From: Brevundimonas fontaquae
GTDB lineage: Bacteria > Pseudomonadota > Alphaproteobacteria > Caulobacterales > Caulobacteraceae
Assembly (NCBI RefSeq): GCF_017086445.1
Contig: NZ_CP070968.1
Coordinates: 2,976,001 to 3,040,000 of the forward strand
DNA: 64,000 nucleotides
Reading direction: 5' to 3'
Part shown: positions 25,843 through 35,121 of the stretch, piece after piece
How positions within the stretch are numbered: the stretch's first letter is position 1
Layout: each line of letters opens with the position of its first letter
Notes under the pieces: model-generated
The model's database searches: none
Seen by the model: only the letters and a program-made list of their open reading frames with translations
Told to the model about the DNA's origin: nothing
Translations under genes and position numbers: made by a program

Positions 25843-27909
25843 ATGATGCAGCGCAGATCCTTCCTGGCCCTTGGCGGCGTGTCGATCCTGGCTCTGGGGG
25901 CGACGGGCGCGCGCGCCCAGACCGCGCCGAACCATGCCCGGGCGTCCTCGCCCGGCGGCGTGCTGACGGTCGAGGCCTTCACCGACAACGACGGGCGGCC
26001 GATGTATTCGGTGCTGCGTCAGGGCCGGGTCGTTGTGGCGCCGTCCAAGCTGGGCTTCCTCTTGACTGACGCGCCGGCCATCGAGCGCGGCCTGACCCTG
26101 AACGCAGGCCAGCCGATCACGGTCGACGACACCTGGGAGCAGCCGTGGGGCGAGCGGCAGTTCATCCGCAACCACTACAACGAATGGCGCGTCGCCTATG
26201 CCGAGACCGGCGGCCTGCGACGCCGCGTGGACGTGGTCTTCCGCCTTTACGACGACGGTCTGGGCTTCCGTTACGAGTTCCCGCAGCAGGCTGGCCTGAC
26301 CACCGTCCGCATCGGTTCGGAAATCACCGAGTTCAATCTGGCCGAAAACGGCGAGGCCCTGTGGTGCCCGGCGTGGGAATGGAACCGCGAGGAATATCTC
26401 TACAGCCGCACGCCGATCGATGCGGTCGGCAGCGCCCAGACGCCGATGACGGTTCGGGGCCAGTCGGGCCTGCACGTCTCCATCCACGAGGCCGCCTGCA
26501 TCGACTACGCAGGGATGAACCTGCGCCGGTCGGAGGAAACGAAGTTCCGCGCTCAGCTGACGCCAGGCCTGACCAATGCGGCGGTGGTGCGCGAGGCGCC
26601 GTTCAACACGCCCTGGCGAACCCTGCAAATCTCCGACAGCGCCTCGGGCCTACTGGACTCCAGCCTGATCCTGAACCTGAACGAGTCCAACAAACTGGGT
26701 GACGTCAGTTGGTTCAAGCCGATGAAATACGTCGGCGTCTGGTGGGAGATGCACCTGGACCTGAAGACCTGGAACTCCGGGCCCAAGCACGGCGCGACCA
26801 CCGAGAATGCGATCAAACACATCGACTTCGCGGCCAAGCACGGGCTGGGCGGAGTGCTGGTCGAAGGCTGGAACAAGGGCTGGGACGGCCAGTGGTTCGC
26901 CAACGGCGCGGACTTCAGCTTCACCGAGGCCTATCCCGACTTCGATATCGAAGCAGTCTGCGCCCACGCGCGGTCCAAGGGCGTGCAACTGATCGGCCAC
27001 CACGAGACAGGCGGCAACGCCTTCCACTATGAGCAGCAGCTCGAGCCGGCGATGGCCCTGTATGAACGCCTCGGCGTCCATTCGGTGAAGACCGGCTACG
27101 TCGCCGACGCGCAAGGCGCCCGCGTCGCCGGGCCGGACGGACAGATGGTCATGGCCTGGCACGAGAGCCAGGCGATGGCCCAGCACCACATGCGCGTGGT
27201 CGAGGCCGGCTATCGCCACAAGGTCGCCGTCAACGCTCACGAGCCGTTCAAGGACACCGGCCTTCGCCGCACCTATCCGAACATCATCAGCCGCGAGGGC
27301 CAGCGCGGGATGGAATATTCGGCCTGGGGCAATCCCGGCAATCCGCCCGAGCATGAGCCGAACTTGGTGTTCACCCGCCTGCTGGCCGGGCCGATGGACT
27401 ATACGCCCGGCATCTTCGGCATGGAGACGCGCAGCCCCGGCGGCGTGCAGACGACCTGGGCCAAACAACTGGCGCTCTATGTCGTGATCTACAGCCCGAT
27501 CCAGATGGCGGCGGATCTGCTGGTCAACTATGAGGCCAACCCCGGCCCGTTCCAGTTCATCAAGGATGTGCCGGTCGATTGGAGCGAGAGCCGCACGCTG
27601 GACGCCGCCATGGGCGACTATGTCGTCACGGTTCGCAAGCAGCGCGGCACGGACGTCTGGGCCTTGGGCGCCGTCACCGACGAGCATCCGCGTGTGCTGA
27701 AGGCCCCACTCGACTTCCTGGACGCCGGCCGTCGATATCGGGCCGAAATCTATCGCGATGGGCCCAACGCCGACTATCGCGGCAAGCGCGAGGACATCGT
27801 CATCGAGCAGCGCGAGGTGACGTCGTCTGACACCCTGACCCTGGCGCTGGCCCCCGGCGGCGGTCAGGCCATCCGGTTCGTGCCGGTCGGCCGGGCGCGA
27901 CGCGGATGA
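25843..27909 (+). CDS. GH97 family alpha-glucosidase (SusB-like), exported
   Basis: The 688-residue enzyme starts at ATG 25843, preceded by CGGAG; the longer frame from 25606 runs back through the LacI-type gene. The N-terminus MMQRRSFLALGG with a following hydrophobic run and ARAQ looks like a Tat-type signal peptide, implying a folded periplasmic enzyme. The order is an N-terminal beta-sandwich, a catalytic barrel and a C-terminal sandwich. In the barrel, GHHETGG (Glu near 388) and NAHEPFKDTGLRRTYPN (Glu near 467) match the pair of Glu residues used by inverting alpha-glucosidases such as SusB, rather than the Asp nucleophile of retaining GH97 alpha-galactosidases. It heads an operon and overlaps the next gene by ATGA. 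It should release glucose from maltodextrin non-reducing ends. Confidence 0.92.
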   Translation: MMQRRSFLALGGVSILALGATGARAQTAPNHARASSPGGVLTVEAFTDNDGRPMYSVLRQGRVVVAPSKLGFLLTDAPAIERGLTLNAGQPITVDDTWEQPWGERQFIRNHYNEWRVAYAETGGLRRRVDVVFRLYDDGLGFRYEFPQQAGLTTVRIGSEITEFNLAENGEALWCPAWEWNREEYLYSRTPIDAVGSAQTPMTVRGQSGLHVSIHEAACIDYAGMNLRRSEETKFRAQLTPGLTNAAVVREAPFNTPWRTLQISDSASGLLDSSLILNLNESNKLGDVSWFKPMKYVGVWWEMHLDLKTWNSGPKHGATTENAIKHIDFAAKHGLGGVLVEGWNKGWDGQWFANGADFSFTEAYPDFDIEAVCAHARSKGVQLIGHHETGGNAFHYEQQLEPAMALYERLGVHSVKTGYVADAQGARVAGPDGQMVMAWHESQAMAQHHMRVVEAGYRHKVAVNAHEPFKDTGLRRTYPNIISREGQRGMEYSAWGNPGNPPEHEPNLVFTRLLAGPMDYTPGIFGMETRSPGGVQTTWAKQLALYVVIYSPIQMAADLLVNYEANPGPFQFIKDVPVDWSESRTLDAAMGDYVVTVRKQRGTDVWALGAVTDEHPRVLKAPLDFLDAGRRYRAEIYRDGPNADYRGKREDIVIEQREVTSSDTLTLALAPGGGQAIRFVPVGRARRG

Positions 27910-29417
27910 CCCTGCTCTCGCACCGCCCGCGCCTGTCCGGCCTGGCGATCTGGAACATGTGCGTCGGCTTCTTCGGCATCCAGATCGGCTTCGGCCTGCA
28001 GAACGCCAACACCAGCCGCATCTTCCAGACGCTGGGCGCCGAGGTCGACAGCCTGGCGATCCTATGGATCGCCGCACCGCTGACGGGTCTGCTGGTCCAG
28101 CCGATCATCGGCCATTTCAGCGACAAGACCTGGACCCGGTTCGGCCGGCGGCGGCCCTATTTCCTGGTCGGGGCCATCGCCACCACCCTGGCGCTGATCG
28201 CCATGCCCAACAGCCCCAGCCTGTGGTTCGCCGCGTCCATGCTGTGGATCATGGACGCCTCGATCAACATCACCATGGAGCCGTTCCGCGCCTTCGTCGG
28301 CGATAACCTGCCGGAGGAGCAGCGCACCGCCGGCTATGCGATGCAGAGCTTCTTCATCGGCGCTGGCGCAGTCTTCGCCTCGGTCCTGCCGTGGCTGTTG
28401 TCCAACGTCTTCGACATCGCCTCGACCGCCGAGGCGGGCGTGGTGCCCCTGTCGGTCAAGATCGCCTTCTACGTCGGCGCCGCCGGCCTGTTCTCGGCCG
28501 TGCTGTGGACGGTGCTGTCGACCAAGGAATACAGCCCCGAACAGATCGCGGCCTTCGAACGCGCCAGAGACGACGCGCCGGCTGCGCCCGTCGAGGCCGA
28601 AGCGCCGGCTCGCAGCGTCCAGGGCTGGATGACTTCGGGCCTGGTCTGCACCGTCCTCGGCGGGCTGGGTTTCGTGCTGATCGGCGCGCTCGATCTGGAG
28701 AAGGAGCTGCTGATCCTGGCGGGCTTCTTCGCCGGATTCGGCCTGCTCCAGATCGCCGTGGGCATGATGCAGCGACGCCGCATCACCAACGCCGCGACCG
28801 AAATCCTGAACGACATCTTCCGCATGCCCGAGACGATGCGCGGCCTGGCTGTCGTTCAGTTCTTCAGCTGGTTCGCCCTGTTCGCCATGTGGATCTACAC
28901 CACCGCGGCCGTGACCCGCGTCCATTACGGTGCGACCGACACCACCTCGGCCGCCTACGCCACGGGCGCGGACTGGGTGGGGGTTCTGTTCGGGGTCTAC
29001 AACGGCGTGGCGGCCCTGGCGGCCTTCACCCTGCCAGTCATCGCCAAACGGATCGGACGAAAGGCGACCCACGCGCTGATGCTGCTGCTTGGCGCAGCCG
29101 GCCTGTTCGGCGTCTTCGCCATCCGCGAGCCCGGACTGCTTTGGCTGCCGATGATCGGCGTCGGTTTCGCCTGGGCGTCGATCGTCTCCATGCCCTACGC
29201 CATCCTGTCGGCGGCGGTGCCGGACAGAAAAATGGGCGTCTATATGGGCGTCTTCAACATCTTCATCGTCGTGCCCCAGCTGTTGGCCGCCACGGTTCTG
29301 GGCCTGATCTTGAAGACCCTATTCGATGGCCAAGCGATCTGGGCCCTGGTGCTGGGCGCCGTCTCCTTCGTCCTGGCCGCCGCCAGCGCGCTGATGGTCA
29401 GGGAGCATCGCGGATGA
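27906..29417 (+). CDS. MFS sugar transporter, GPH/SUT-like (MalY-type)
   Basis: Inner-membrane symporter of 503 residues with about 12 transmembrane segments, starting in an ATGA overlap with the GH97 gene. The cytoplasmic-loop motif GHFSDKTWTRFGRRRPYFLVG is the signature of glycoside-pentoside-hexuronide/sucrose-type carriers, and SMPYAILSAAVPDRKMGVYM is the matching C-terminal signature. Homologues beside malA in Caulobacter are thought to carry maltose or maltodextrin into the cytoplasm. Here it would feed the cytoplasmic GH13 alpha-glucosidase. It overlaps the downstream esterase gene by ATGA. Confidence 0.9.
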   Translation: MTLLSHRPRLSGLAIWNMCVGFFGIQIGFGLQNANTSRIFQTLGAEVDSLAILWIAAPLTGLLVQPIIGHFSDKTWTRFGRRRPYFLVGAIATTLALIAMPNSPSLWFAASMLWIMDASINITMEPFRAFVGDNLPEEQRTAGYAMQSFFIGAGAVFASVLPWLLSNVFDIASTAEAGVVPLSVKIAFYVGAAGLFSAVLWTVLSTKEYSPEQIAAFERARDDAPAAPVEAEAPARSVQGWMTSGLVCTVLGGLGFVLIGALDLEKELLILAGFFAGFGLLQIAVGMMQRRRITNAATEILNDIFRMPETMRGLAVVQFFSWFALFAMWIYTTAAVTRVHYGATDTTSAAYATGADWVGVLFGVYNGVAALAAFTLPVIAKRIGRKATHALMLLLGAAGLFGVFAIREPGLLWLPMIGVGFAWASIVSMPYAILSAAVPDRKMGVYMGVFNIFIVVPQLLAATVLGLILKTLFDGQAIWALVLGAVSFVLAAASALMVREHRG

Positions 29418-30355
29418 ACCGTCGGGGTCTTCTGGCCCTCATGGCCGCCCTGCCCTTCGCCGGCGCGGCGCGTGCTGAGGGCGCCATCGCGGGCGGGCGG
29501 CTGGTGCTGCATGAGGCGGTCGCGTCGGCCCATGTGAAGGCGCGCAACGTCTCGGTCTGGCTGCCGCCCGGATATGAGGCGTCCGACGCCGCCTGGCCTG
29601 TTCTCTACATGCACGACGGCCAGAACCTGTTCGATCCGGCCACGGCCAACTTCGGCGAGTGGGGCGTGGACGAGCATCTGACGCGGCTGATCGAAAGCGG
29701 TCAGGTGCGGACGCCGATCGTGGTGGGGATCTGGAACACCGACCTGCGGCTGAGGGAATATGTCCCCGCCGACCTGATCGCCGCCCTGCCCGCCGACATG
29801 CGCGATGAGGTCCAGGCCATTTACGGCGGCCCGTCCTTGTCCGACGGCTATCTGCGGTTCCTGGTCGAGGAGTTGAAGCCCTTCATCGACGGCGCCTACC
29901 GCACCCTGCGCGGGCCGCTGGACACGATGATCGCCGGCTCCAGCATGGGCGGCCTGATCTCCATGTATGCGGTGATGAAACGGCCGCAGGTCTTTTCGGC
30001 CGCCGCCTGCCTGTCCACCCATTGGCCGCTGAAGGTCGAAGGGCTTGAGCCCGGCGCGACGCTGGACGCCTGGCGCGAACGCCTGGTCGCCGCTTGGACC
30101 GGCGTGATAGAACGCGGCCTGCCCGAGCCGGGCGACCACCGCTTCTATTTCGACCGGGGCGACGAGACGCTGGATCAGTTCTACGCCGTCTTTCAGACCC
30201 AGGTGGACCAGACCTTCCGCCGTCGCGGCTATGGTCCCGGCGACTTCCGCAGCCTGGTCTTCCCCGGCGCCCAGCACAACGAGGCGTCCTGGAACCAGCG
30301 CCTGGACGTGCCTTTGACCTTCCTTCTTTCCCCCGCCCCCACGCGCAACCCGTGA
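29414..30355 (+). CDS. Exported alpha/beta-hydrolase, putative esterase (D-family)
   Basis: Serine hydrolase of 313 residues with a short signal peptide (MNRRGLLALMAALPFAGAARA). The ATG at 29414 overlaps the transporter stop (ATGA), which fixes the start inside a much longer open frame. It belongs to the putative-esterase family: VLYMHDGQNLFDP forms the oxyanion region, GSSMGG holds the nucleophile Ser177, and GAQHNEASW near the C-terminus holds the catalytic His. Family members include enterobactin esterases and carbohydrate acyl esterases. Its position between a maltodextrin transporter and a glucoamylase suggests it removes acyl groups from sugars or cleaves an ester-linked glucoside. Substrate unknown. 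Confidence 0.85.
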   Translation: MNRRGLLALMAALPFAGAARAEGAIAGGRLVLHEAVASAHVKARNVSVWLPPGYEASDAAWPVLYMHDGQNLFDPATANFGEWGVDEHLTRLIESGQVRTPIVVGIWNTDLRLREYVPADLIAALPADMRDEVQAIYGGPSLSDGYLRFLVEELKPFIDGAYRTLRGPLDTMIAGSSMGGLISMYAVMKRPQVFSAAACLSTHWPLKVEGLEPGATLDAWRERLVAAWTGVIERGLPEPGDHRFYFDRGDETLDQFYAVFQTQVDQTFRRRGYGPGDFRSLVFPGAQHNEASWNQRLDVPLTFLLSPAPTRNP

Positions 30356-30363
30356 GGACCACA

Positions 30364-32736
30364 ATGCGTCACTTCCGTACCTTCTGCCTCGCCGGCGCCG
30401 CCGGCCTGGCCCTCGCTTCCGCCGCAAGCGCCCAATCGGGCGTCGCCCCCGGCGCGCCCGGCGCCCCGCCCGTCTGGTCCAGCGCGGCCAAGACCGGCGC
30501 CGGCGCCTCTTACGAGGCCTATGTCGACGGCCAGTATCGCGACGGCGGCCCGACCGGCGCGGTGTCCAAGGTCTGGTTCTCCATCGCCGACGGCGTCCTG
30601 ACCGAGACCATGTACGGCCTGATCCATGAGGCTCAGATCAAGGCGCTGCGCTTCGCCGGCGTGACCCAGGACGGTCTGGTCGTCGAAGGCGACGATACCA
30701 CCAGCCGCACCGAATATCTGCACGTCGACGCCCAGGGACGTCCGCTCTCGCCGGCGAAGCGCGTCACGACGCAGGACAAGAACGGCCGCTTTGAGATCGA
30801 AAAGCGGATCTTCAGCGATCCCGACCGCAACGCCCTGGTGTTGCGTGTCACCATCACAGCGCTGAAAGGTGACGTGACGCCCTATCTGATGCTGGAGCCG
30901 CACATCGCCAACACGGGCGTCGACGATCGCGGTCGGGTCACGCGCGACGGCTTCCACGCCTGGGAAGGCGACACCCACCTGTTCCTGAAGCCCAGCGAGG
31001 CCTTCGACAAGGCCAGCGTCGGCTTCGTCGGCGCCTCGGACGGTCTGACGGATCTGAAGGACGGCAAGCTGGACTGGACCTACGCCTCCACCGGCGATCA
31101 GGTCGGCAATACGATGATGACCGGGGCTCTGCCGCGCCTGCGCCAAAGCAGCCGGATCACGCGCGACTTCGTCATCGGCTTCGGCGCCAGCGAAGCTGAG
31201 GCGCGCGCCGCTGCGGACGGTTCGTTCTCGACCGGTCTGGACGAGGTGCTGGCCCGCTTCAACGGCGAGGGCGAGCGCGTGGGTTGGGAGGATTATGTCG
31301 GTTCTCTCACCGAGCTGCCGCGCATCGCCGAGCAGGCGACCGACGGCGGCAAGCTGGCCTACGCCTCGGCTCTGATGCTGAAGGTTCAGGAGGATCGCAC
31401 TCATGCGGGCGCGCTGATCGCCTCGCTGTCCAATCCGTGGGGCGATACGGTGGACGCGTCGAAATCCTCGACCGGCTATAAGGCCGTCTGGCCGCGCGAC
31501 TTCTATCAGGTGGCGATGGCTCTGGCGGCGCTGGGCGACAAGGAGACGCCGCTGGCGGCCTTCAACTATCTGCCTCAGGTCCAGGTCGGCCCGAACACGC
31601 CCGGCAACACCGGCGTCGGCGGCTGGTTCCTGCAGAAGACGCACGTGGACGGCGAACTGGAATGGGTCGCGGTCCAGCTGGATCAGACCGCCATGCCGAT
31701 CATGCTCGGCTATCGTCTTTGGAAGATGGGCTGGCTGTCGGACGCCCAGATGACCGAACACTATCGGTCCATGCTGAAGCCGGCGGCCGACTTCCTGGTC
31801 GACGGCGGCAAGATCGGGCTGATGTGGAACGATGCGGAGATCAAGCCGCCCTTCACCCAGCAGGAACGCTGGGAAGAGCAGCAGGGCTATTCGCCGTCCT
31901 CGACCGCCGCCGTGGTCGCGGGCCTGACGGTGGCGGCCGAAATGGCGCGCGCCTCGGGCGACGCCGCCGGCGCGACCCGCTACCAGATCGCGGCCGACAG
32001 CTATGCGTCCAAGATCGAAGACCGGATGTTCACCACCAATGGCGACTTCGGCGACGGTCGCTACTACATCCGCATCACGCAGAACGAGAACCCGAACGAT
32101 AAGGCCCCGATCGGCGCCGCCAACGGCCAGATCGCCGCGGCCGAAGACCGGGTCGTGGACGGCGGCTTCCTAGAACTGGTGCGCTATGGGGTGCGCAAGG
32201 CCGACGATCCGCACATCCTATCCACGCTGCCCGTCTATGACGATCAGTCGCTGGAGCCGCTCTATCGCGTTCGCTACGACTTCGGTCCCGAGGGCGACAA
32301 GACGCCGGGCTGGCGCCGTTATGGCGTCGATGGCTATGGCGAGGACCATCTGACGGGCGCCAATTATGGCGTCGGCGGGGAGATGAGCCCCGGTCAGCGC
32401 GGCCGGGTCTGGCCCTTCTTCACGGGCGAGCGCGGTCACTATGAGTTGGCCCGCGTCAGCGTGAACGGCGCCCCTTCGGCCGCCGACATCGCCGCCATTC
32501 GTCAAACCTATGTGCGCGGCATGGAGCGGTTCGCCAACGGCGGACTGATGCTGGCCGAACAGGTGTGGGACGGCGTCGGAAACCCGACGGCCAAGGATTA
32601 TGCTGTGGGTCAGAATACGGACTCGGCCACGCCGCTGGCCTGGACCCACGCGGAATATCTTAAGCTGCTGCGGTCGTTGGCCGACGGCAAGGTCTGGGAC
32701 AGTTACGACCCCGTCCACGACCGCTACGCCCGCTGA
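30364..32736 (+). CDS. GH15 glucoamylase/glucodextranase-like glucan 1,4-alpha-glucosidase
   Basis: The 790-residue enzyme has a Sec signal peptide (residues 1-23, ending ASAQ). A bacterial-type N-terminal beta-sandwich (about 30-290) precedes the (alpha/alpha)6 barrel. Motifs are GYKAVWPRDFYQ (substrate subsite), QERWEEQQGYSPSS with the general acid Glu near 504, and MLAEQVWDG with the base Glu near 732, as in glucodextranase. It is last in the GH97-MFS-esterase-GH15 operon, 8 bases after the esterase, and is closed by a strong terminator. It releases beta-glucose from starch or dextran-type ends in the periplasm. Together with the GH97 enzyme it would supply glucose, fitting the FucP-like carrier at the other end of the locus. 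Confidence 0.92.
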   Translation: MRHFRTFCLAGAAGLALASAASAQSGVAPGAPGAPPVWSSAAKTGAGASYEAYVDGQYRDGGPTGAVSKVWFSIADGVLTETMYGLIHEAQIKALRFAGVTQDGLVVEGDDTTSRTEYLHVDAQGRPLSPAKRVTTQDKNGRFEIEKRIFSDPDRNALVLRVTITALKGDVTPYLMLEPHIANTGVDDRGRVTRDGFHAWEGDTHLFLKPSEAFDKASVGFVGASDGLTDLKDGKLDWTYASTGDQVGNTMMTGALPRLRQSSRITRDFVIGFGASEAEARAAADGSFSTGLDEVLARFNGEGERVGWEDYVGSLTELPRIAEQATDGGKLAYASALMLKVQEDRTHAGALIASLSNPWGDTVDASKSSTGYKAVWPRDFYQVAMALAALGDKETPLAAFNYLPQVQVGPNTPGNTGVGGWFLQKTHVDGELEWVAVQLDQTAMPIMLGYRLWKMGWLSDAQMTEHYRSMLKPAADFLVDGGKIGLMWNDAEIKPPFTQQERWEEQQGYSPSSTAAVVAGLTVAAEMARASGDAAGATRYQIAADSYASKIEDRMFTTNGDFGDGRYYIRITQNENPNDKAPIGAANGQIAAAEDRVVDGGFLELVRYGVRKADDPHILSTLPVYDDQSLEPLYRVRYDFGPEGDKTPGWRRYGVDGYGEDHLTGANYGVGGEMSPGQRGRVWPFFTGERGHYELARVSVNGAPSAADIAAIRQTYVRGMERFANGGLMLAEQVWDGVGNPTAKDYAVGQNTDSATPLAWTHAEYLKLLRSLADGKVWDSYDPVHDRYAR

Positions 32737-32742
32737 TACGAA

Positions 32743-32774
32743 AACGGCCCCGGAGATCGCTCTCCGGGGCCGTT
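32743..32774. terminator. Bidirectional rho-independent terminator
   Basis: A perfect 14-bp stem with arms AACGGCCCCGGAGA and TCTCCGGGGCCGTT and a TCGC loop sits between the convergent GH15 and porin genes. It is preceded by AAAA and followed by a T-rich run. Confidence 0.88.
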
Positions 32775-32795
32775 CTCATTTCAAGCTGACTCGGC

Positions 32796-33491
32796 TCAGA
32801 AGGTGAGCTTCACCGCGCCGACGATCCGGTCTTCGGCGCCGGGCACGCCGTCCACATCGGTGTCGTGATAGCGGACATCGACGCCCACCTTGTCGGTCAG
32901 GGCATAGCCGACGCCGACGTTCCAGGTGGTATAGTCGTCGGTGACGTCGAGCCACTGCTTGCCCAGCGCGCCCGACACCGTCCACTTGGGTGCCGGCGAG
33001 AAGGCGGCGTTGATCTCGGCGTAGGTCGCCTCGTCGTCGATGCCGAAGAAGTCGGGCGAGTAATAGGCGGCGGCGCCGAAGGTGGCGGGGCCTACCGCGC
33101 GCGAGGCCGCAGCCTTGAACTCGGCATAGTTATAGTCGGCGCCGTCGGGCTCCCCGACATACAGATAGCCGATCACGCCGAAGTCGAGCGCGAAACCGCC
33201 CGCCTCGGTGCGATAGCCGCCATACAGGTCCACTTCAGCATCGGTGTCGTCGCCGAAATCGACGTTGGAGGCCCAGGCGCCGGCGTAGAAGCTGCCCGAA
33301 GTCAGGTCGACGCCGCCCTGAATGGCCGGATCTTCGCTAGTCTGGCTGAAGCCGCGGAACACATAGTCGCTGACGACGCCGACGTTCCAGGCGACGTCGA
33401 CGTCGCTCTGGGCCGAGGCCGGAACGGCGAGGCCAAACACACCTGCGGCGAGCGTCGCGGCGGCGGCCGCGCGGATGATGGTCTTTTTCAT
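32796..33491 (-). CDS. TorF family putative porin
   Basis: Outer-membrane beta-barrel protein of 231 residues with a clear signal peptide (MKKTIIRAAAAATLAAGVFG, cleavage after ASAQ). It shows the TIGR02001-type motif WNVGVVSDYVFRGFSQT at the mature N-terminus, alternating strands rich in Tyr/Gly/Asp, and a C-terminal Phe (GAVKLTF) used for BAM recognition. It lies 69 bases after the ammonium transporter gene on the same strand. Such porins are often clustered with glnK-amtB, suggesting a part in ammonium or small-solute entry; the actual solute is unknown. Confidence 0.88.
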   Translation of the reverse strand: MKKTIIRAAAAATLAAGVFGLAVPASAQSDVDVAWNVGVVSDYVFRGFSQTSEDPAIQGGVDLTSGSFYAGAWASNVDFGDDTDAEVDLYGGYRTEAGGFALDFGVIGYLYVGEPDGADYNYAEFKAAASRAVGPATFGAAAYYSPDFFGIDDEATYAEINAAFSPAPKWTVSGALGKQWLDVTDDYTTWNVGVGYALTDKVGVDVRYHDTDVDGVPGAEDRIVGAVKLTF

Positions 33492-33560
33492 AGTCTATCC
33501 CCTTTTATTTTGTTTGCCGAGAAAGGGCGCGGATTGGGAGCCGCGCCCGATACACGGATT

Positions 33561-34904
33561 TCAGTGTTCCAGCGCCTCGCCGTGAAGCGAGGTGTCCAGA
33601 CCGGCGGCTTCTTCCGCCTCGCTCACGCGCAGGCCCGTGGTGAACTTGCAGATGAACAGGATGATCAGGGTGCCGACGGCGCTGTAGACGATGGTCCACA
33701 GCAGGCCCAGCGCCTGGGCGCCGACGTTGGCGCCTTCCGACAGGCTGTTGATCGCGGTCGTAGCGAACACGCCGGTCAGCAGGGCGCCGATCAGGCCGCC
33801 CGCGCCGTGGATGCCGAAGGCGTCCAGGCTGTCGTCGTAGCGCAGCAGCTTCTTGATCCACACCGACGAGGCATAGCAGGCCGGGCCGGCGATCAGGCCG
33901 ATGATGACCGCGCCCTTGGGATCGACGAAGCCGGCCGCCGGCGTGATGGCGACCAGACCGGCCACAACACCCGACAGCATGCCGATCAGCGAGACCTTCT
34001 TCTTCTCGATATATTCGACGATCTTCCAGGTCAGGGCGGCGGCGGCGGCGGCCAGGACGGTGTTCAACAGCGCCACGCCCATCAGGTCGTTGGCGGCGCC
34101 CGCCGAACCGGCGTTGAAGCCGATCCAGCCGACCAGCAGCAGCGAGGCGCCGATCATGGTCAGAACAGGATTGTGGGCGGTGATGACCTCTGTGCCGTAA
34201 CCCTTGCGGCGACCCAGGAAGATGGCGCAGACCAAGCCCGCGACGCCCGAGTTGACGTGAACGACGGCGCCGCCCGCGAAGTCCAGCACGCCCGCCGAAC
34301 CCAGGAACCCGCCGCCCCAGACCCAGTGGCAGATCGGCGCATAGACCAGAAGCGACCACAGGGCGGTGAACAACAATAGCGCCGAATATTTGAACCGCTC
34401 GGCGAACGCGCCGGTGATCAGCGCCGGGGTGATGATGGCGAAGGTCATCTGGAAGGAGATGAACAGGAACTCGGGAATGCCTGGCAGCAGGGCGTTGGCC
34501 GTCTTCAGCGACACGCCGTTCAGGAACAGCATGTCCAGGCTGCCGATGAAGGGTTGCAGCGCGGCGTTGCCGTTGGCGCCAAAGGCGAAGCTGTAGCCCG
34601 CGATGAACCATACCAGCGAGACCACGGCGAAGACGCCGACGGACTGGGTGATGGTGGCGATGACGTTCTTCTTGCGCACCATGCCGCCATAGAACAGCGC
34701 CAGACCGGGGAGGGTCATCAGCAGAACCAGGGCGGTAGAGGTGCCTAGCCAGGATGCGCCGGCGCTGTCCAGCTCAAGCGCAGCCTGGTGGCCGAGCAAG
34801 GCGGGCGCGGCGTCCTGCGCATTCGCCGCGCCGGCGGTCATCAGACAGAGTGTGGGAAGAAGGAGCGCAGCCGCCCCCGTAAGCCGTTTCGTGGTCCGCG
34901 ACAT
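33561..34904 (-). CDS. amtB: Ammonium transporter
   Basis: The 447-residue Amt/Rh channel has 11 predicted membrane helices after a cleavable signal (about 1-29, ANAQ). Signature segments are GLALFYGGMVRKKN, HVNSGVAGLVCAIFLGRRKG (first His of the conducting pair) and FGIHGAGGLIGALLTGVFA (second His), with GGGFLGSAGVLDFAGG just before the first His. It conducts ammonium across the inner membrane. Amt genes usually sit next to glnK/glnB, whose product plugs the channel, but no PII gene is within this gap or the flanks; a TorF-like porin occupies the downstream place. Two palindromes (34927-34959) precede it. Confidence 0.95.
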   Translation of the reverse strand: MSRTTKRLTGAAALLLPTLCLMTAGAANAQDAAPALLGHQAALELDSAGASWLGTSTALVLLMTLPGLALFYGGMVRKKNVIATITQSVGVFAVVSLVWFIAGYSFAFGANGNAALQPFIGSLDMLFLNGVSLKTANALLPGIPEFLFISFQMTFAIITPALITGAFAERFKYSALLLFTALWSLLVYAPICHWVWGGGFLGSAGVLDFAGGAVVHVNSGVAGLVCAIFLGRRKGYGTEVITAHNPVLTMIGASLLLVGWIGFNAGSAGAANDLMGVALLNTVLAAAAAALTWKIVEYIEKKKVSLIGMLSGVVAGLVAITPAAGFVDPKGAVIIGLIAGPACYASSVWIKKLLRYDDSLDAFGIHGAGGLIGALLTGVFATTAINSLSEGANVGAQALGLLWTIVYSAVGTLIILFICKFTTGLRVSEAEEAAGLDTSLHGEALEH

Positions 34905-34926
34905 GAGCTAGTACCCCCTATGCAAT

Positions 34927-34959
34927 TTCGCAGTTGCGAAGATTTTACCGCAATTGCGG
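34927..34959. promoter_or_regulatory. Two tandem palindromes upstream of amtB
   Basis: TTCGCAGTTGCGAA (34927-34940, arms TTCGCA/TGCGAA) and CCGCAATTGCGG (34948-34959, fully palindromic) have centres 20 bases apart, two helical turns. They lie 23-55 bases before the amtB start. Both share a CGCA(n)TTGCG core, so they look like paired sites for one dimeric regulator. They do not match the NtrC consensus, and no -24/-12 sigma-54 promoter was recognised. Confidence 0.45.
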
Positions 34960-35121
34960 CAGGCGCAAGAGGCTAGACCGTGAACGGCGCAACTTTCTTG
35001 CAACGGTCACGGACAAAAAGATCGAGGCCGCACAATCGTTCGATCATGCGGCCCCATATCAGATTATTCATGCCGCCAAAGCCAAGCTCAGCGGCAGGAT
35101 TTTCAGCTTCATTTTAAGCCG

